A DNA stretch of 64,000 bases from Pisolithus tinctorius (lineage: Eukaryota > Basidiomycota > Agaricomycetes > Boletales > Pisolithaceae), in assembly GCA_024663395.1 (NCBI GenBank), contig JANFAH010000083.1, positions 1-64,000 of the forward strand, written 5' to 3'. Below are positions 13,301 to 24,502 of the stretch, in pieces. The notes under the pieces were generated by a model, which was not told the DNA's origin, searched no databases, and worked only from the letters and a program-made list of their open reading frames with translations. Made by a program: the position numbers and the translations under genes. The first letter of the stretch is position 1, and each line of letters opens with the position of its first letter.

Positions 13301-15959
13301 GGCCCACCCTTGGGATCCCATGCACTGATGTCCCTCCGACCGACGGACCGTGGCAGATCTTCGTGGTCTTCTATGCCCAAAAGCTCTTGCCTGAGCTCCC
13401 GAACAGATTTCTAGACGCTGAATTTGTCAGCGGTTCTGGGGTACATGTGTGTCTGGCTCGTCTACCTTGAATTCATTGTAACTTGGTGCTCGGGGTTTTG
13501 GGAGTTTCTTTATCTTCTTAGAGGTAGACTTACTCGTTTGTGATGGGCTTGTCCCGGCGCCATTCTCAGTGGATTGATTCGTCAGACCTGGAAGTGCCTT
13601 CTCTAACGCGACGGCGACAGAAGACTCAACAATCTTCCCAAGTTCCTGCCAAATGTTTGCTCGAATCTTACTCTCGATGCTGTCCTGGAGGTCTTGTAAC
13701 TCGCGTATCCTCGCAGGGCTGGTATTCTAAGTTTATTGATATGTGAGAATGACAGCAATTGGAACACAAGGTAACGAGCTACCATTGACTGTGGCTGGGG
13801 ACGCTGATTGGTTTTGTCATTACACTCTGCCTGACAGCCTGTCTTTCGACCAGGAGTAGATCCTCCAGATGGTCGAGGAGGTGGTTGAGGAACCAGCGGA
13901 GGGGGCGTAAAAAAACTGTCCTCGAGAGGCTGAGAAAAAGTAAGAGGATCAGGGCCTGGAGCCTATGAGGGCTTGTAAGCCACAGATCGAGCGACCCACA
14001 GGTGAAAACAAACTTTGGATTTCCCTTTCACACTAGCGACATCTTCAACTCGACCGCGTTTTGGTCTAACGGTGGCAACCTGCAAGGCCCATTAGCTATC
14101 GGTGTGTGGACTTAGACCAGTGCAAACCGTCATTGTATTGTTGACATCTCTTGCACGCGCGGATTTGGAGGGTCCCACGTGAACGCCAACAGCCTACGAA
14201 GTAGTCCTTGTTCAGAAAGGCCAGAAACACCAAATTCGGTATGTACCTTATTTTTACTCTTCACAGCAAACTCTGATTGCTCCCCACCCTGTTCTGGCAC
14301 ACTTGATGTCTATGAAAAATCCGAATTCGGTATGGGATATCAATCTGCACCCAAGATCCAAGCTTACTTCGACATCCATCAACTGAAAGGTATTTCCAAG
14401 CATATCGTCGTCACTCATACCACCATCGCCTTCCTCAGTAGTGTCTGAGTCCGAGTCCGAGTCTGAGCCCGAGCCCGAGCCCGAGTTTGAGTCCTTGATG
14501 GCTCCTGCGAGCATGGATTTAGAGGGTCCCGCGTGGACGTCAACAGCCTACGAAGCGATTCACGTCCAGAAACGCCAGAAATGCCAAACTCAGTACGTAC
14601 CTTATTTTTCCCCTTCATAGCAATCAGATCTCCTACCCCCGAGTTTGAGTCCTTCACGACTCGTGCGAGCACGGATTTAGAGGGTCCCGTACAGACGTCA
14701 ACAGCCTACGAAAAAGATTTACGTCCAGAAAGGGCAGAAACACCAAACGCAGTACGTGCCCTGTTTTTCCCCTTCACAGCGGTCAGATCTCCTGCTTCAT
14801 AATGCTCCCCACCCTGTTCTGGCACGCTTGATGACTATGAAAAATCCGAAATTTAGTGTAGGATATCAGACTTGCGCCCAAGATCTAAGCTTACCTCGAC
14901 GTCCATCAACTGAAAGGTATTTCCAGGCATACCGTCGTCATTCATACCACCATCATCTTCCGAGCCAATGTCCGAGCGAGAGTCTGAGCCTGAGTCTCCT
15001 TCATCCTCTTGTTCCTCGCCTTCGCCGGGTCCAACTCCAATGCTGTCACCAACAGCGGGATCGAACTCCTCGGTAGCCTGGTCGTCAGTGGTACGAATGT
15101 TGACGTTAGAAAAAGCTTCCTCCCCGTCTTCCCCGCCCTCGCTGGAGGTAGCTCCGCAAGAGACTTCCCTGTCATCGTCGTCGCCGTCGTCGTCTCTCTC
15201 TCCCTCCCCATCAGCTTGGTCATCAGTACCAGGAATAGATCCCTTCATTGACTCAGTTCTAGGGGGATCCTGCATGTCATCCGTGGCCTCGTTAGTGTTA
15301 CTTGCTCCAGATCCAGAAGGTGCAGGCACCTCCTGAACATCTCCAATGTCTCCCTCCAGGTCCACGTCAGCAGTAGGCTCAGCTGCCAGGGGGGTGGGTT
15401 GCTCTCGTTCTAGGTCCACCTCCCTTCTGCGTTTTCTGACCCGAAAAAAATCGGGACGTAATGTAGGAACATCTTCAGATTTGTCATGGTCGCAGGTCGT
15501 CTTCACTGCCTTTCTCGTCTTCCTCTCGGCCCCTTTTTCTTCCTGTAACCTATAGGAATACTTGGTACGCTTGAAAACACTAGACAAAAAAAAATCACCT
15601 TCAAATTATCCCCCTCGCGACGTTCATGCTGCGGTGCATTGGTATCTGCTGTGTTTGAAGCCGTCTGACGCACACAAAATCAAGCGTAAGTCTAATGCCA
15701 GAGACGACAATTAACGACGTACATTTTCTCCGAGTGCACCACGCATTATCTTGTTAAAAAACCCCACCAATGCGCCTGCAGATGAAGAAAGAAAGCGCTT
15801 CGTCGGTGACATTGGGGGTGTGGGTTCTTCCGCGACGGTATCCTTGATGGGTTTAGCATTCATGTCTGATGCATCCTGTTAAGACGAATGTCATGTGCTG
15901 GTTAGTAATTACAAACAGAGTTATAAAACGAACCTTGTCATGACTAGAGGCTCGAGGAT
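10363..15959. repeat. Right arm of giant inverted repeat IR1
   Basis: Mirror of 1-5583. The match holds up to 15,959, where the left partner meets the window edge, so the true outer limit is unknown. It contains the better preserved copy of gene A, on the minus strand, and an inverted copy of the three-copy segment. Base differences from the left arm include several C/T or G/A changes at CpG (for example within 13,150-13,300 against 2680-2800). Confidence 0.95.
11127..11405 (-). CDS. Repeat-borne 92-aa ORF, 'YNLRSRG' protein (copy 2)
   Basis: Mirror copy of the ORF at 4543-4821, with the same 92-residue product as far as I can compare by eye. Conservation here reflects the youth of the inverted repeat and is not evidence of function. 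No known domain. Confidence 0.4.
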   Translation of the reverse strand: MDPTLTTLLRLYYTMSPITRGMARKGIRRYAPYNLRSRGPNQTFLDLSSLPSTPRTPVRLPNVASTRAGVPALPPPIRAAEGNPLANAVRKQ

Positions 15960-16014
15960 GGCTAGGGGGCGGAGTTGGCAACGGACCTTGACATTTTGCC
16001 TTGCGACGTGCCAT
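12440..16014 (-). CDS. Gene A, right copy: GMSSDESD-family accessory protein
   Basis: Most complete copy. The proposed start is the ATG at 16,012-16,014 (MARRKAKCQGPLPTPPPSH...), with exon 1 16,014-15,934, exon 2 15,875-15,723 and exon 3 from 15,664; intron phases agree. The next part is a 244-codon open stretch (to 14,853) with an NLS-like RVRKRRR and a long Asp/Glu run. Later exons encode an Arg/Lys-rich segment (KARNRRRQRKHE, about 13,045), GMSSDESD (about 12,880) and a last exon ending at 12,440. A 9-T run at 15,586-15,594 puts the two sides of that point out of frame, whereas the left arm has 10 T. This copy is therefore also imperfect unless a very short intron is removed. The basic, acidic and helical composition suggests a nuclear DNA- or chromatin-binding protein. 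It is flanked by transposase, so a transposon accessory role is inferred. Confidence 0.6.
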
Positions 16015-16353
16015 CTCTCGGCGTGTTTCGGCTGTTTATACCGTCAACGACGAAACGTGGGTGCAACAGCCGAAAAGGGTACCTCAGGACAGGGCGTCTG
16101 GCGCGATCTTTGCATAGGGATGAAAGGGCTTGTATGTAGGGCCGCCTGTAGGAACGGCCTGCGGCGTTCCACGCCGCATGCAAGTGCGGATATGTCGTAA
16201 ATCGACTTGGGACATGGGTTGTATGAGCTCGAAATCCTAGTGGCGCGGCCCCAAGGGTGAAGGACCTTATAAGTCACGGAGGACACAAAGAAGAGGGGTT
16301 AACAAAGAAATGGATTTAGAGCTGTTCGGCGACATTCGTTGGGCTAGTTCCTG

Positions 16354-16472
16354 CTAGACTCCTTCGATAAGAATAAGTACACCATCCAAGGGGTTCGAAA
16401 GGCGAGAGCATTGCGACAACTGGTCAAGCTTCAAGGTCAGGATCTTGCTCGTATGCAGAAGCTTCATGCCAG
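16354..16472 (+). other. Unidentified coding-like exon
   Basis: An open, strongly helical reading frame (KYTIQGVRKARALRQLVK, then QGQDLARMQKLHAR) ends at a plausible splice donor GTAAAC at 16,473. No start codon, downstream partner exon or domain was recognised. The surrounding 16,015-16,735 is otherwise without a recognisable gene. It may be an isolated exon of a fragmented gene. Confidence 0.25.
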
Positions 16473-16739
16473 GTAAACGTCGCCTACGGCAGTATTGGAA
16501 GACGCACTTTCCATTTTCGCGGTGTGGATATTGCCTTTGTCGTGGATTATCGGGCCTAACCGCACTTGTCAACAGCATGTTTTCGATCGTGGCGCTTTCG
16601 CTTTCGTCGTCCGGGTATTAGGTAAGTCCTGGCCGATTAACACCGATGCGGGGGGGAATCCGAGTGAAAATCGGGTGGCAACAGTGAGGGAGTGGCGTTC
16701 GCGCATCTTCTTATGATTGTAGCCTTCATCGCGAACTTA

Positions 16740-17755
16740 ATCCAATCGGGGGGAACAAACCAGATGACCTTCCACGACGACAGATAAGCTCGAGTGTACG
16801 CCAAACATTTGACATGGAAACCTACTCAGACCCAATAATGCCGACCCAGCGATGGTCGTGAAACCCAATGGGCATAAGCAGCGACCATCGATGAAACACG
16901 ATGAAACAAGTATAGTGACGCAGGATGCACTCGTGAGAGCATAAGCATGGCATTCCATGAAGAAGAGCCCATGCAAACGGGGGACGAAAATCGACGCTTG
17001 AGAGATCGATCCCAACCTGGAGGTATACAATTATGTACAGTTGAGGGTCATTGCTGCTCGAGGTTAGTGTAACGCCGGATTTATCGTTGAAGAACGAGGG
17101 CGATACTGGACATAATGAATAAACGATGTCATAGGACCAAGGGAAAATACGCACGTCCACGAATCTGGCGTCATCGAAGGCAAGATGCGGTCGTCGGAGA
17201 GGGTCATGACAGTGGTATCGTTGAGCAGGGCATGCTCGGCGCCACGAAAGGAAGTCGTAGCCAAACGCGAACGCGAGAATAGCGAAGCAGACGACAATAC
17301 GGATAGTCAGGGCACAAGGTAGACAGAGTAGTCACGCATATGCTGGAAGGACACAGGGGAGCCTCGGATAGCTAGACAATAGTGGAGAGATTGGGTTGCG
17401 TAAGGACGATATCGGCAGCAACTCAAGTAGCGTCAGAGGCGCCCTCATCAGCAATGCCGACGTCGGCGCGGGAAAGAGCAAGTTAGCGTCGTTAGCACCA
17501 TCACTACACGATGTTCGGGGAAGACACCAGCTAAACCACCGGCATCGAGAACGAGTTCATACGTTTGCCTCCAGGGGAAGGACCATCCTTGAGCACCTTG
17601 ATCTTGACACCGAGAGCCAGAGCGTCGTCAATTGTCTGGTTGGTATCCTCACCGTGGTTCTCCATGCGAGATGCATATGCAGCGAGAAGAACAATGTCAT
17701 TGGCGGACAAGGGACCGTGTGTATGGATAGTTTCCGACACCAGCAAGTTCATCAA
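16740..17755 (-). pseudogene. Relic of plasma-membrane P-type H+-ATPase (PMA1-like)
   Basis: Blocks of the fungal proton pump appear in order on the minus strand. THGPLSANDIVLLAAYASRM (about 17,690) belongs to the cytoplasmic catalytic region. DGANDA near 17,500 corresponds to the hinge motif GDGxNDxP, followed by ADVGIADEGASDAT and AADIVLTQPNLSTIV (17,470-17,380). LNDTTVMTLSDDRILPSMTP (about 17,200) and NDPQLYIIVYLQVG (about 17,040) follow, then membrane segments (FFMECHAYALTSASCVTILV, about 16,930). The phosphorylation motif (DKTGT) and most of the nucleotide-binding domain are missing between 17,530 and 17,520, and the reading frame changes repeatedly. A TGA at 17,423-17,425 stands where the family has Arg, as expected for CGA to TGA decay. 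Non-functional; the normal enzyme exports protons from the cell. Confidence 0.8.
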
Positions 17756-19198
17756 TACCTTTCTGCTGAAAATCGTTGGCGGAGTTTGAGGACATGATAA
17801 GAGCCTCCTACCTAATAGTGCCAGCTTCGACTAGCGACACCCGAGTGGCGTGAATTCGCTGATGAGTCATCATGTCTTCGCTCGAACACAAAGGCGTCAG
17901 TTTCAGGAATCGTTCGTCCGGGTGAAATCGCATATCGTTTTCAAGAAAACGATCAACCATAGGTCCAGGTCCAGGATCTTTCATATCGCTGCAGCAGCCC
18001 CACTGACCATGGCTTTCATACTCGAGCAGGGCTTTCATGTCGTGCAGTCGTCGTCGTCTTCTTCCAGGCTCGTCTGCCCTGTGCGCTTTAGAGATTAGGC
18101 TTACATAATAGCGATGTTCCTCTGACAAGCCAATGGCGATTACTGTCGATTGGCCCAGCGGTTCTGGGGATGTCCGGGACGGAATGAAAGACAGTAGGTC
18201 CTCGCGAACCCATGCACTTTACTCCCGTTTTGGCTTCCACGAACCGTCCATTTTCAGATCAATATGTGTGGCATTGAATCTCCCTGCCCGTCTTCTCGTG
18301 ATCGAAAGACATGAAGCTATCGGGTGGGGCGTCGACTTTGTCCCGACGGTGACGACAGCGATATCTGACCAAACAAATGTTTTGGAACCGGGACTCATCA
18401 CACCCGAATTTCAGGCCGTCGGTCGCTGGCCGGGATGCCACAAGATTCCGAAGCCGCCCTTGTGCGGAAACCTTCGTTACACTTACAAGCTGATATATGG
18501 GGCCTTGATTCCAGTCAAGTTGGTTTGGTATACCTCGCCGCTTTCATACCAGCTCTGGTCTGTCAGTTAAATCTCATCTAGCTGCACACCTTCTGACTTC
18601 TTGTGGCACCGCCCATCGCCGGTTGGCCTAGTTGACCGAGTAGGAACAGACTACATTACGGTATCGAGCTGGCCGCCGTGTCACGGAACATGTAGGCGTA
18701 CGCAGCTTCTTTCTCAGCGGGTCCAGGCTACCCTCACAATTCAGTTTTCCCAAGCTCTTGAACGTTCGAACGCTAGAGGCTTTGGTTAAATACGACGACC
18801 AAGGGATTCGATACACTACATGCAACGAAATCCACAAAAATCGTGGCTGTCGCAGAGCGAATGTTATTTACTTTTCTTCTTCTTCATGCTTACTTCGTCG
18901 ACGTATTATGAGACAAACACTATAAATATTTACTGTGAACTGATAAGCACGAGAAAAAATCACCGCATTGTGGACTGCCCGGGGGGCGGGTGTATTATCA
19001 ACAGTGGTCAAGCACAACTTCTACCGCTGGGTAAGTATCAAACAACGCTACCGTATAACAGGTTAAGTGACCCCACAAAACTCGCGTCAACTGTCAGAAC
19101 AACTGAGCGCAGACATGGTAAAAGGGTACGGCAATCAAAACCATGAGGTCCAGGTCCAGGAGAGTGGGTAGGATGCTGCAGAAGCGCATCTAATAGGC
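17750..19198. repeat. Left arm of inverted repeat IR2
   Basis: Reverse complement of 28,704-30,148, with few base differences. One end (17,750) abuts the H+-ATPase relic, and the other (19,198) lies inside the coding part of the F-box gene, so the duplication carried off the 3' end of that gene. The arm contains a 145-codon ORF. Confidence 0.95.
18133..18570 (+). CDS. Hypothetical 145-aa ORF in IR2 (copy 1)
   Basis: ATG-initiated frame (MAITVDWPSGSGDVRDG...) retained without change in the inverted copy at 29,330-29,767. No domain, signal peptide or clear membrane segment. Because the arms are almost identical overall, the conservation says nothing about selection, and overlapping ORFs exist on the other strand. 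It may be non-coding. Confidence 0.25.
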   Translation: MAITVDWPSGSGDVRDGMKDSRSSRTHALYSRFGFHEPSIFRSICVALNLPARLLVIERHEAIGWGVDFVPTVTTAISDQTNVLEPGLITPEFQAVGRWPGCHKIPKPPLCGNLRYTYKLIYGALIPVKLVWYTSPLSYQLWSVS

Positions 19199-20633
19199 CA
19201 GTTGATGTCATCCCGTAGACACTCAGGTGTTGCACAGCCGGATACATTGACAGGATTTTGGTCCAAGCACGAATGGGAATTTTGTCGTCGCAATCCGTGC
19301 CAAAAATGAAATGCAGACACTGCACATGCGGGAGGGAGGGAAAGGAGCCGGCTATATGGGTGGCATCCCAGGGGACGACACTGGGCCATTCTAAGGATAA
19401 ATGGATGACATGTGGGACAGATGGTGCGCCAACGCAAGCAATCGCCTCTGGAAACCCAAAAACTTGGATTGACATTGCAGCGTAATGGATCTCCACCGTG
19501 CGGTATGTGGTTAGTCGAGCACACTGCCGCCGCAACAGACAAAAGATGATTCAAATCAGCGGTGCTATCTTGGGCACTCAGATCTTCAGAGTGAACTTCT
19601 AGTACCTGGAGGCAGGGGGTAGTAAGGGATTCCAGTAAGAACGCCGTATGCACTGCAGTAGCTTCCAAAATGACTGTGCGAAGACATGAAAACGATATTC
19701 TTGATGCGTTAGATGGAGGAACAGATTGCTGCAGGGCTTGGCGAATGACAAGGACCTGAAGGAGAGGCATATCCAGTAAAAACTGCCATCAAATTGTTCA
19801 GAGACAATCTGGAATCTGCGGGGAGATGGCAGAGAGTGAAATTTCGCAGATTACGAAAGCCTTCAGGGTGGAACAGCAGCCAGTGGACCCCGAAATTTTC
19901 GATGTGCAGATGACGAAGAGCTGGTGCTCTGAGCTCGAGTGCGGGAATTGTTGGCCTAGCGAACACTTCGGGAGAGTTGTAGCCAACCAGGATGAGTGTT
20001 TTCAGGTTGGGTGTAAACCTTGGGATGCACGCCACCATTATCGTCATGTGTTCAAGGGGTAGGTGTAAGTAAACGGAGCGGACCCGATGTGGTGTGGCAA
20101 ACGCCTGAGAGACATTGTTCTCCGCAGTTAGTACGTCCCGCCGATAAACAATCGATCCGAAGATATTCTCCGAGTAGTTGAGCTGCGTAATCCCAGGAGA
20201 CGTCCAGCAGATGTGGCATAGAACGCTGTATCATCATTGCCACCCACTCTCCGTTGTCGTTGGCAAAATTGATCGCACGAGCCCAAAGTCGGGGAGAAGT
20301 GGTGGTGATTACTTGCCACTGGCGGCACACATGACTACAAGCTACCAGTGAGTGGCTCCCGGCTTCTGAGTCCGCAACATATTGAAAGATATCCAGAAGG
20401 AGCTCCACTGGAAGGCTCATGATGGGCGAAAAGGAGTTTAGACCCTCATGCAAGCACCGGACAAGTTCAAGGAGACGCGCGACCTCTGCACTAATAACTA
20501 AAGGATCAGCAGCGCTCAGTGGAAATGATGACTGGTATTGGGGCTGTAACCGTGCATCGGCAGATCGCAATTTTCGGGATCGCTGATATCGAAGAGTAAA
20601 TAGTACTGCACCAATAATTGAGATCACCGACAA
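19038..20633 (-). pseudogene. F-box / leucine-rich-repeat protein, multiple frameshifts
   Basis: An F-box is visible in the 5' part: SLPVELLLDIFQYVA (ATG of MSLPVELL at 20,418-20,420) followed by CSHVCRQWQVITTTSPRLW. Downstream LRR-type segments (NLKTLILVGY, LRHLHIENFGVHWLL, PLLQVLVIRQAL, PHVQCLHFIFG, PAVQHLSVYGM) lie in three frames. Frameshifts are needed near 20,205, at the T-run 19,778-19,782 (one extra base), near 19,520 and near 19,064. Relative to the IR2 right copy, the last has an extra base that destroys the normal C-terminus. F-box proteins recruit substrates to SCF ubiquitin ligases, and the LRR part would bind the substrate. The number of independent frameshifts makes this a pseudogene. 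Confidence 0.75.
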
Positions 20634-21426
20634 GAATATCAGAATTCCACACTAACCAGGAATCGCGGTTGCCACAAACAGGATTAAGGACGGGATTGTC
20701 ATACTGACGCATTGGTAACTGGTAAATTACCAGAGACCAACGCGTCAATATCCTGTAGTTTCCTCTCTTTTAACCACCTCAAAACAAAGGAGGAGTGGCA
20801 GGGCGGAGAATTATCCCGACGCCTGCCACAAATCACGGGAACTCACCCATTCTTTGTTATGCTAGCATTCACGCGCATTGCCAGACCTGGAGGCCAAGGT
20901 TATGGTAACTCGGAGAATGCCGTCCAGGGCTCGGCATAAACCTAGCTTGCGACTTTGCTGAGGTGCAATCGCGAGACCACACCGAAGAGATCAGAGAGCA
21001 TTCGAAAGCAACAGGCAACCTACGCAGATACCGCACCAGTTGCCTCTAGATCTTCCACGTGGCCGTATTACACCTCAGCTGGCTCCCTCTCAAGCTCGAC
21101 CCTCTACTACACATCCCGAACCCACAGACGTTTGACGGTCGGAATTCATGTTTCTGCTATGAGGTTAGCTCTAAGGACCGTTCGGGTAATTTGCGGTCAG
21201 ACAAGGTTGGTAACGGGTCGCTAGGAACGTGGTGAAGGCGCAAGGAGAAGAGAATTGTATGGAGGTATTCTGCGGGGGGTGGTCCTATTGTGCATTCACA
21301 TCTAGTTTTCATCCATACAATATCCATCGAGTAAGATATTCACAGATAACCAACTCATTCATATACTATCTGCAACACACAAGATTGACAGTAGGCGTTC
21401 CCAGCAAGCATCCCTTCGTATCCTCT
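20634..21426. other. No recognisable gene
   Basis: Short ORFs only, no protein motif or repeat recognised. It includes the 5' flank of the F-box gene and the 3' flank of the RING gene. Confidence 0.4.
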
Positions 21427-22120
21427 TCAAGTATCACCGATGAATGAATCCAACACAGGCACCAATTGGACTCGACTTGCTGCAAGCACCCCTCGCGTTT
21501 CCCGAGCAACAGCACTCATCCCATCCAACAGTCCATGCAGAGTAAAGGCTGGTACGGGCGCACTTGTGACATGGTTGCGGCATGTGGGACAAGTGCGCTG
21601 TGAAAATGGACGTCTTTCTACCTGCTTTGCGAAGAAACTCTCCAGGCATGAACAACAGTAGGTGTGTCCAGCAGTCAGGTAGCCTATGGTTATAGCGTTG
21701 CGTTAGTGCGACTGGTCCACGGATCGATAATGACTCACGTGAGTGGTTGGCAAAGCAGGCCAAGGCATATGGCACAGGACAAGTCACAGTTCAGCCGTAG
21801 CAAATATCTTAAAACAATCCATCAGTGGCTTCATACTCGATCGGCAGAATACATCCATTACCTTCTGGATAGCCTCCCAAAAATTGTTTCTAGTAGTAGC
21901 AAGCTCCCTGCGCAACGCCGTGTTGTGATCCATCTGAATCTTCGCATGTGCAAGCGGACCTGAGTTGTAAATCATAATAAAATGGGAGACGAACCAGCGG
22001 CCCGACGATGGAAATCGTCTTTGTTCCAGGTTCTGCAGGCTCAAGGGCATCGTGAGAAATAACAACGAAGCCTTCATCATCGTCCATCCTGTCAGGGTTG
22101 GGGGGTCGTGCTTTATTCAT
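21427..22120 (-). pseudogene. RING-finger protein, reading frame damaged
   Basis: The start ATG at 22,118-22,120 opens MNKARPPNPDRMDDDEGFVV. A helical segment with many charged residues follows (DHNTALRRELATTRNNFWEA, about 21,920). The C3HC4-type RING is split by an intron near 21,740-21,670: the first half reads CAICLGLLCQPLT (about 21,755), the second AGHTYCCSCLESFF and RTCPTCRNHV (21,655-21,570). The frame ends at a stop at 21,427-21,429. One shift before the RING and a phase mismatch at the intron are needed to join the parts. RING proteins are usually E3 ubiquitin ligases; here the function is probably lost, unless an intron I did not place restores the frame. Confidence 0.55.
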
Positions 22121-23512
22121 GTAGCTGTTAAGGCTTCTTACAGTCGGAATATAAGAGTGAGCAGCTGGGGAGGTTGCATGTGAGTCGCATTCTGCTTTTA
22201 AGCATCGTCATCGCACTGCTGAAGCTTCATTTGACCTGGAATACGACCACAATTTTCAGTGCACCAACCCAACAAAGGAGGTCATAACGACAAACGACAT
22301 CCTTAATACAAAGTCCAACAAAGCTCTTTATCACCCCTGTTGAGCTAGAACACAGCAAGGAGCAGCTGGCGAGATTACTCACACAGTGAACCTGGCAGAA
22401 CACGTAAGGACGAGGAGACACCTTAGATCAGTGTTCTGCTGGTCAGCGAACTTCACTGAAGTTGACTTGAACGTAACTTTCAGCGGTTTCTTGAGTCATT
22501 CTCTTTGCGTAGCAACTGCTGAGGCTGTGCTTTTTGTCGGCCAGTCACGTGTGCATGAGCCTGAGATAATCTACGTGTGAGATGGACTTCGGGCACTGCA
22601 AAACATTCAGTAACTAGTGTGAACGTTCACTGACTGGCAGAACATTGCCTTTAATATCACAGTGAACAGTACAAGATCCGCGAAAACGTCGAATTACGGC
22701 TGATTTTTTCAATACACAGAACCACTCCGATTCATGGACGGAGACGAGGTTTACGACAAACTAACTTGAGTGAAGCGGGGATGTTTGGTCGCTATCCCGC
22801 CGGCCCGGGGTAAAGTTATTGCGGCGCTAATAATGTACTTATGAAGGGATCCCCAGTGAAAGAATCGTGAAAGAAAATGGTCACTACGGGCAGTGCTCTT
22901 CCTTCTGTCTTCTTTCTGTCAATATGCTTTATCCCTCCCATATCAATGGTGTGACCCCATCATGCTCATTCGCCACTCCAGGTTTAGGCGACTGGCAGGT
23001 TCAAAAAGTCCATGCCTCCAACTCGAGTGGGAGCCTCTCCTTGTTAGTCGCCCTTACCTATCGCCGTTCGTTGCTTGTGATTATTCAATACCCTCGTGGC
23101 CTCCTTTCTGGTAAAGGTATGATAGTGCCAGAGAAGCCCTGTCACATTCTTTGTAGATATTCCTCCTCGGCCTGGCGTCACTCTCGAGCGCGATGTAAGG
23201 CTAGATGCTACCCGTTAGTAACTCATCCTTAACATCTTGATAGGACGTCCCTATCTTTCGCCAACTGTTCCCCGTTCGTCGGCAGCGTTCCAAACTGTAC
23301 CTCAACCCCCCAAGCGTAGCAAGGCAAGTGGCAAGTTTCGTGTTCGGGTCTTCTCATACTAACCCTCGTCCACCGCAGCTATATCACTTCTGTTACCCAC
23401 CGTCAGCTTAGGTCGATCTAATTCGTCTAAGTATCTAGTTGACAAACATTCAAATATTCGGTGAGACTTTCTTCCCGACGCAGGTCTGATTTGTTCACAC
23501 AACTGCAGTGTG
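22121..23512. other. No firmly supported gene; possible upstream exons of the next gene
   Basis: 22,121-22,860 shows nothing recognisable apart from repeated CAGTGAAC and CTGGCAGAACA strings near 22,380-22,400 and 22,640-22,670. The 22,890-23,340 stretch has short open segments (for example GRPYLSPTVPRSSAAFQTV at about 23,250) and plausible splice sites that could be 5' exons of the gene at 23,513. Confidence 0.3.
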
Positions 23513-24502
23513 ATGGATGCAGAACTCAAGAATCAACTTCCAGTTAGTCTCCAACGTCAGTCCAGCAGGCTGGATCCTGCTAAAACCCATTCAACAAAAC
23601 CAAAACGTGTGTGCCATCCTGCCCACACCCCCACTCCTGTCGTCGCTGTCGAACATGTTGCCCCTACCACGTTGAGCCAGGACCCTCCTGCCGTGACTTC
23701 TTCAGAGAAGCCTTCCGAGTCCATGGCCTTCGATAATTCGAGAGCCGAAATCCATCCCCCGAGTTCCCGATCAAGCCAACCAATAAATCTGGTTTCACCA
23801 TCAGCTCCGCCTGCTGGCATCGACCATATACAGTTGCCGGAGGGGGAGAGAAGGCTTTCTAGGGTCTGTCCTTCGGCGAGGGACACTTATTATAATCCAA
23901 CAGCCACTCATTTGCCTACTCCCACCCATCCGGCTCAGCAGCCACACGGCCCTGCAGTCGCTCCATCCATCTTCCTTCATAAGCCAGCAACCTCATCGTT
24001 TTCGCCTGGCAAAACCCAAACTAGGCCTGACAATATAGCTTCAGCCATTCCAATAACCCCTCAGTTATTTCCGAACCACCCTTATTCCCAGATACCAATT
24101 CCGGCCACCGCCACTACTGCTGCAGTCGTGAACTGGCCATTAAAGCGCACGCAGAAGGCCATCAGGAAACAAAAGGAGTATGTAACCTTCTACAGGTCCT
24201 TTTCAGAGGGACCGTTGGACTCACCTCCTGACGTTCCGGAGGCCTACGAACATCCTTGGAAAATTGCAGACCTATATGTTCACCACAATCAAACCGAGCG
24301 CGCATTCCAGGTCTGGATCAGGTCTGAAACAGGGTGGATCAAAGCGGCGGTGGATACCCACCATCCAACACTGTCAGATTATCGCCTCAAGTTGTTGGAC
24401 AATGGAGAACTGTCCTGGGTTCTCAGAAAGACGATGGTCACTGACAGGGGGAGGGCGAAGAGGAAGCAAGAAGCCCTGACGATTATGAAGCCTGATATGT
24501 AA
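23513..24502 (+). CDS. Hypothetical Pro/Ser/Thr-rich protein, 329 aa
   Basis: Longest uninterrupted forward ORF of this section; ATG at 23,513 gives MDAELKNQLPVSLQRQSSRL. Residues 25-210 are low-complexity (Pro, Ser, Thr, His), probably disordered. The C-terminal 110 residues are more ordered and charged, with aromatic positions (ADLYVHHNQTERAFQVWIRS, GWIKAAVDTHHPTLSDYRLK) and a basic end (RGRAKRKQ). No family recognised. A 3' splice site (CACAACTGCAG) ends just 4 bases before the ATG, so the ORF may be the last exon of a longer gene. Confidence 0.5.
   Translation: MDAELKNQLPVSLQRQSSRLDPAKTHSTKPKRVCHPAHTPTPVVAVEHVAPTTLSQDPPAVTSSEKPSESMAFDNSRAEIHPPSSRSSQPINLVSPSAPPAGIDHIQLPEGERRLSRVCPSARDTYYNPTATHLPTPTHPAQQPHGPAVAPSIFLHKPATSSFSPGKTQTRPDNIASAIPITPQLFPNHPYSQIPIPATATTAAVVNWPLKRTQKAIRKQKEYVTFYRSFSEGPLDSPPDVPEAYEHPWKIADLYVHHNQTERAFQVWIRSETGWIKAAVDTHHPTLSDYRLKLLDNGELSWVLRKTMVTDRGRAKRKQEALTIMKPDM

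Noticed and set aside
1..15959. CACTA terminal motif and 3-bp target duplication
   Set aside because: No CACTA/CACTG-type ends were found at the arm-spacer borders, and the outer end is outside the window on the left.
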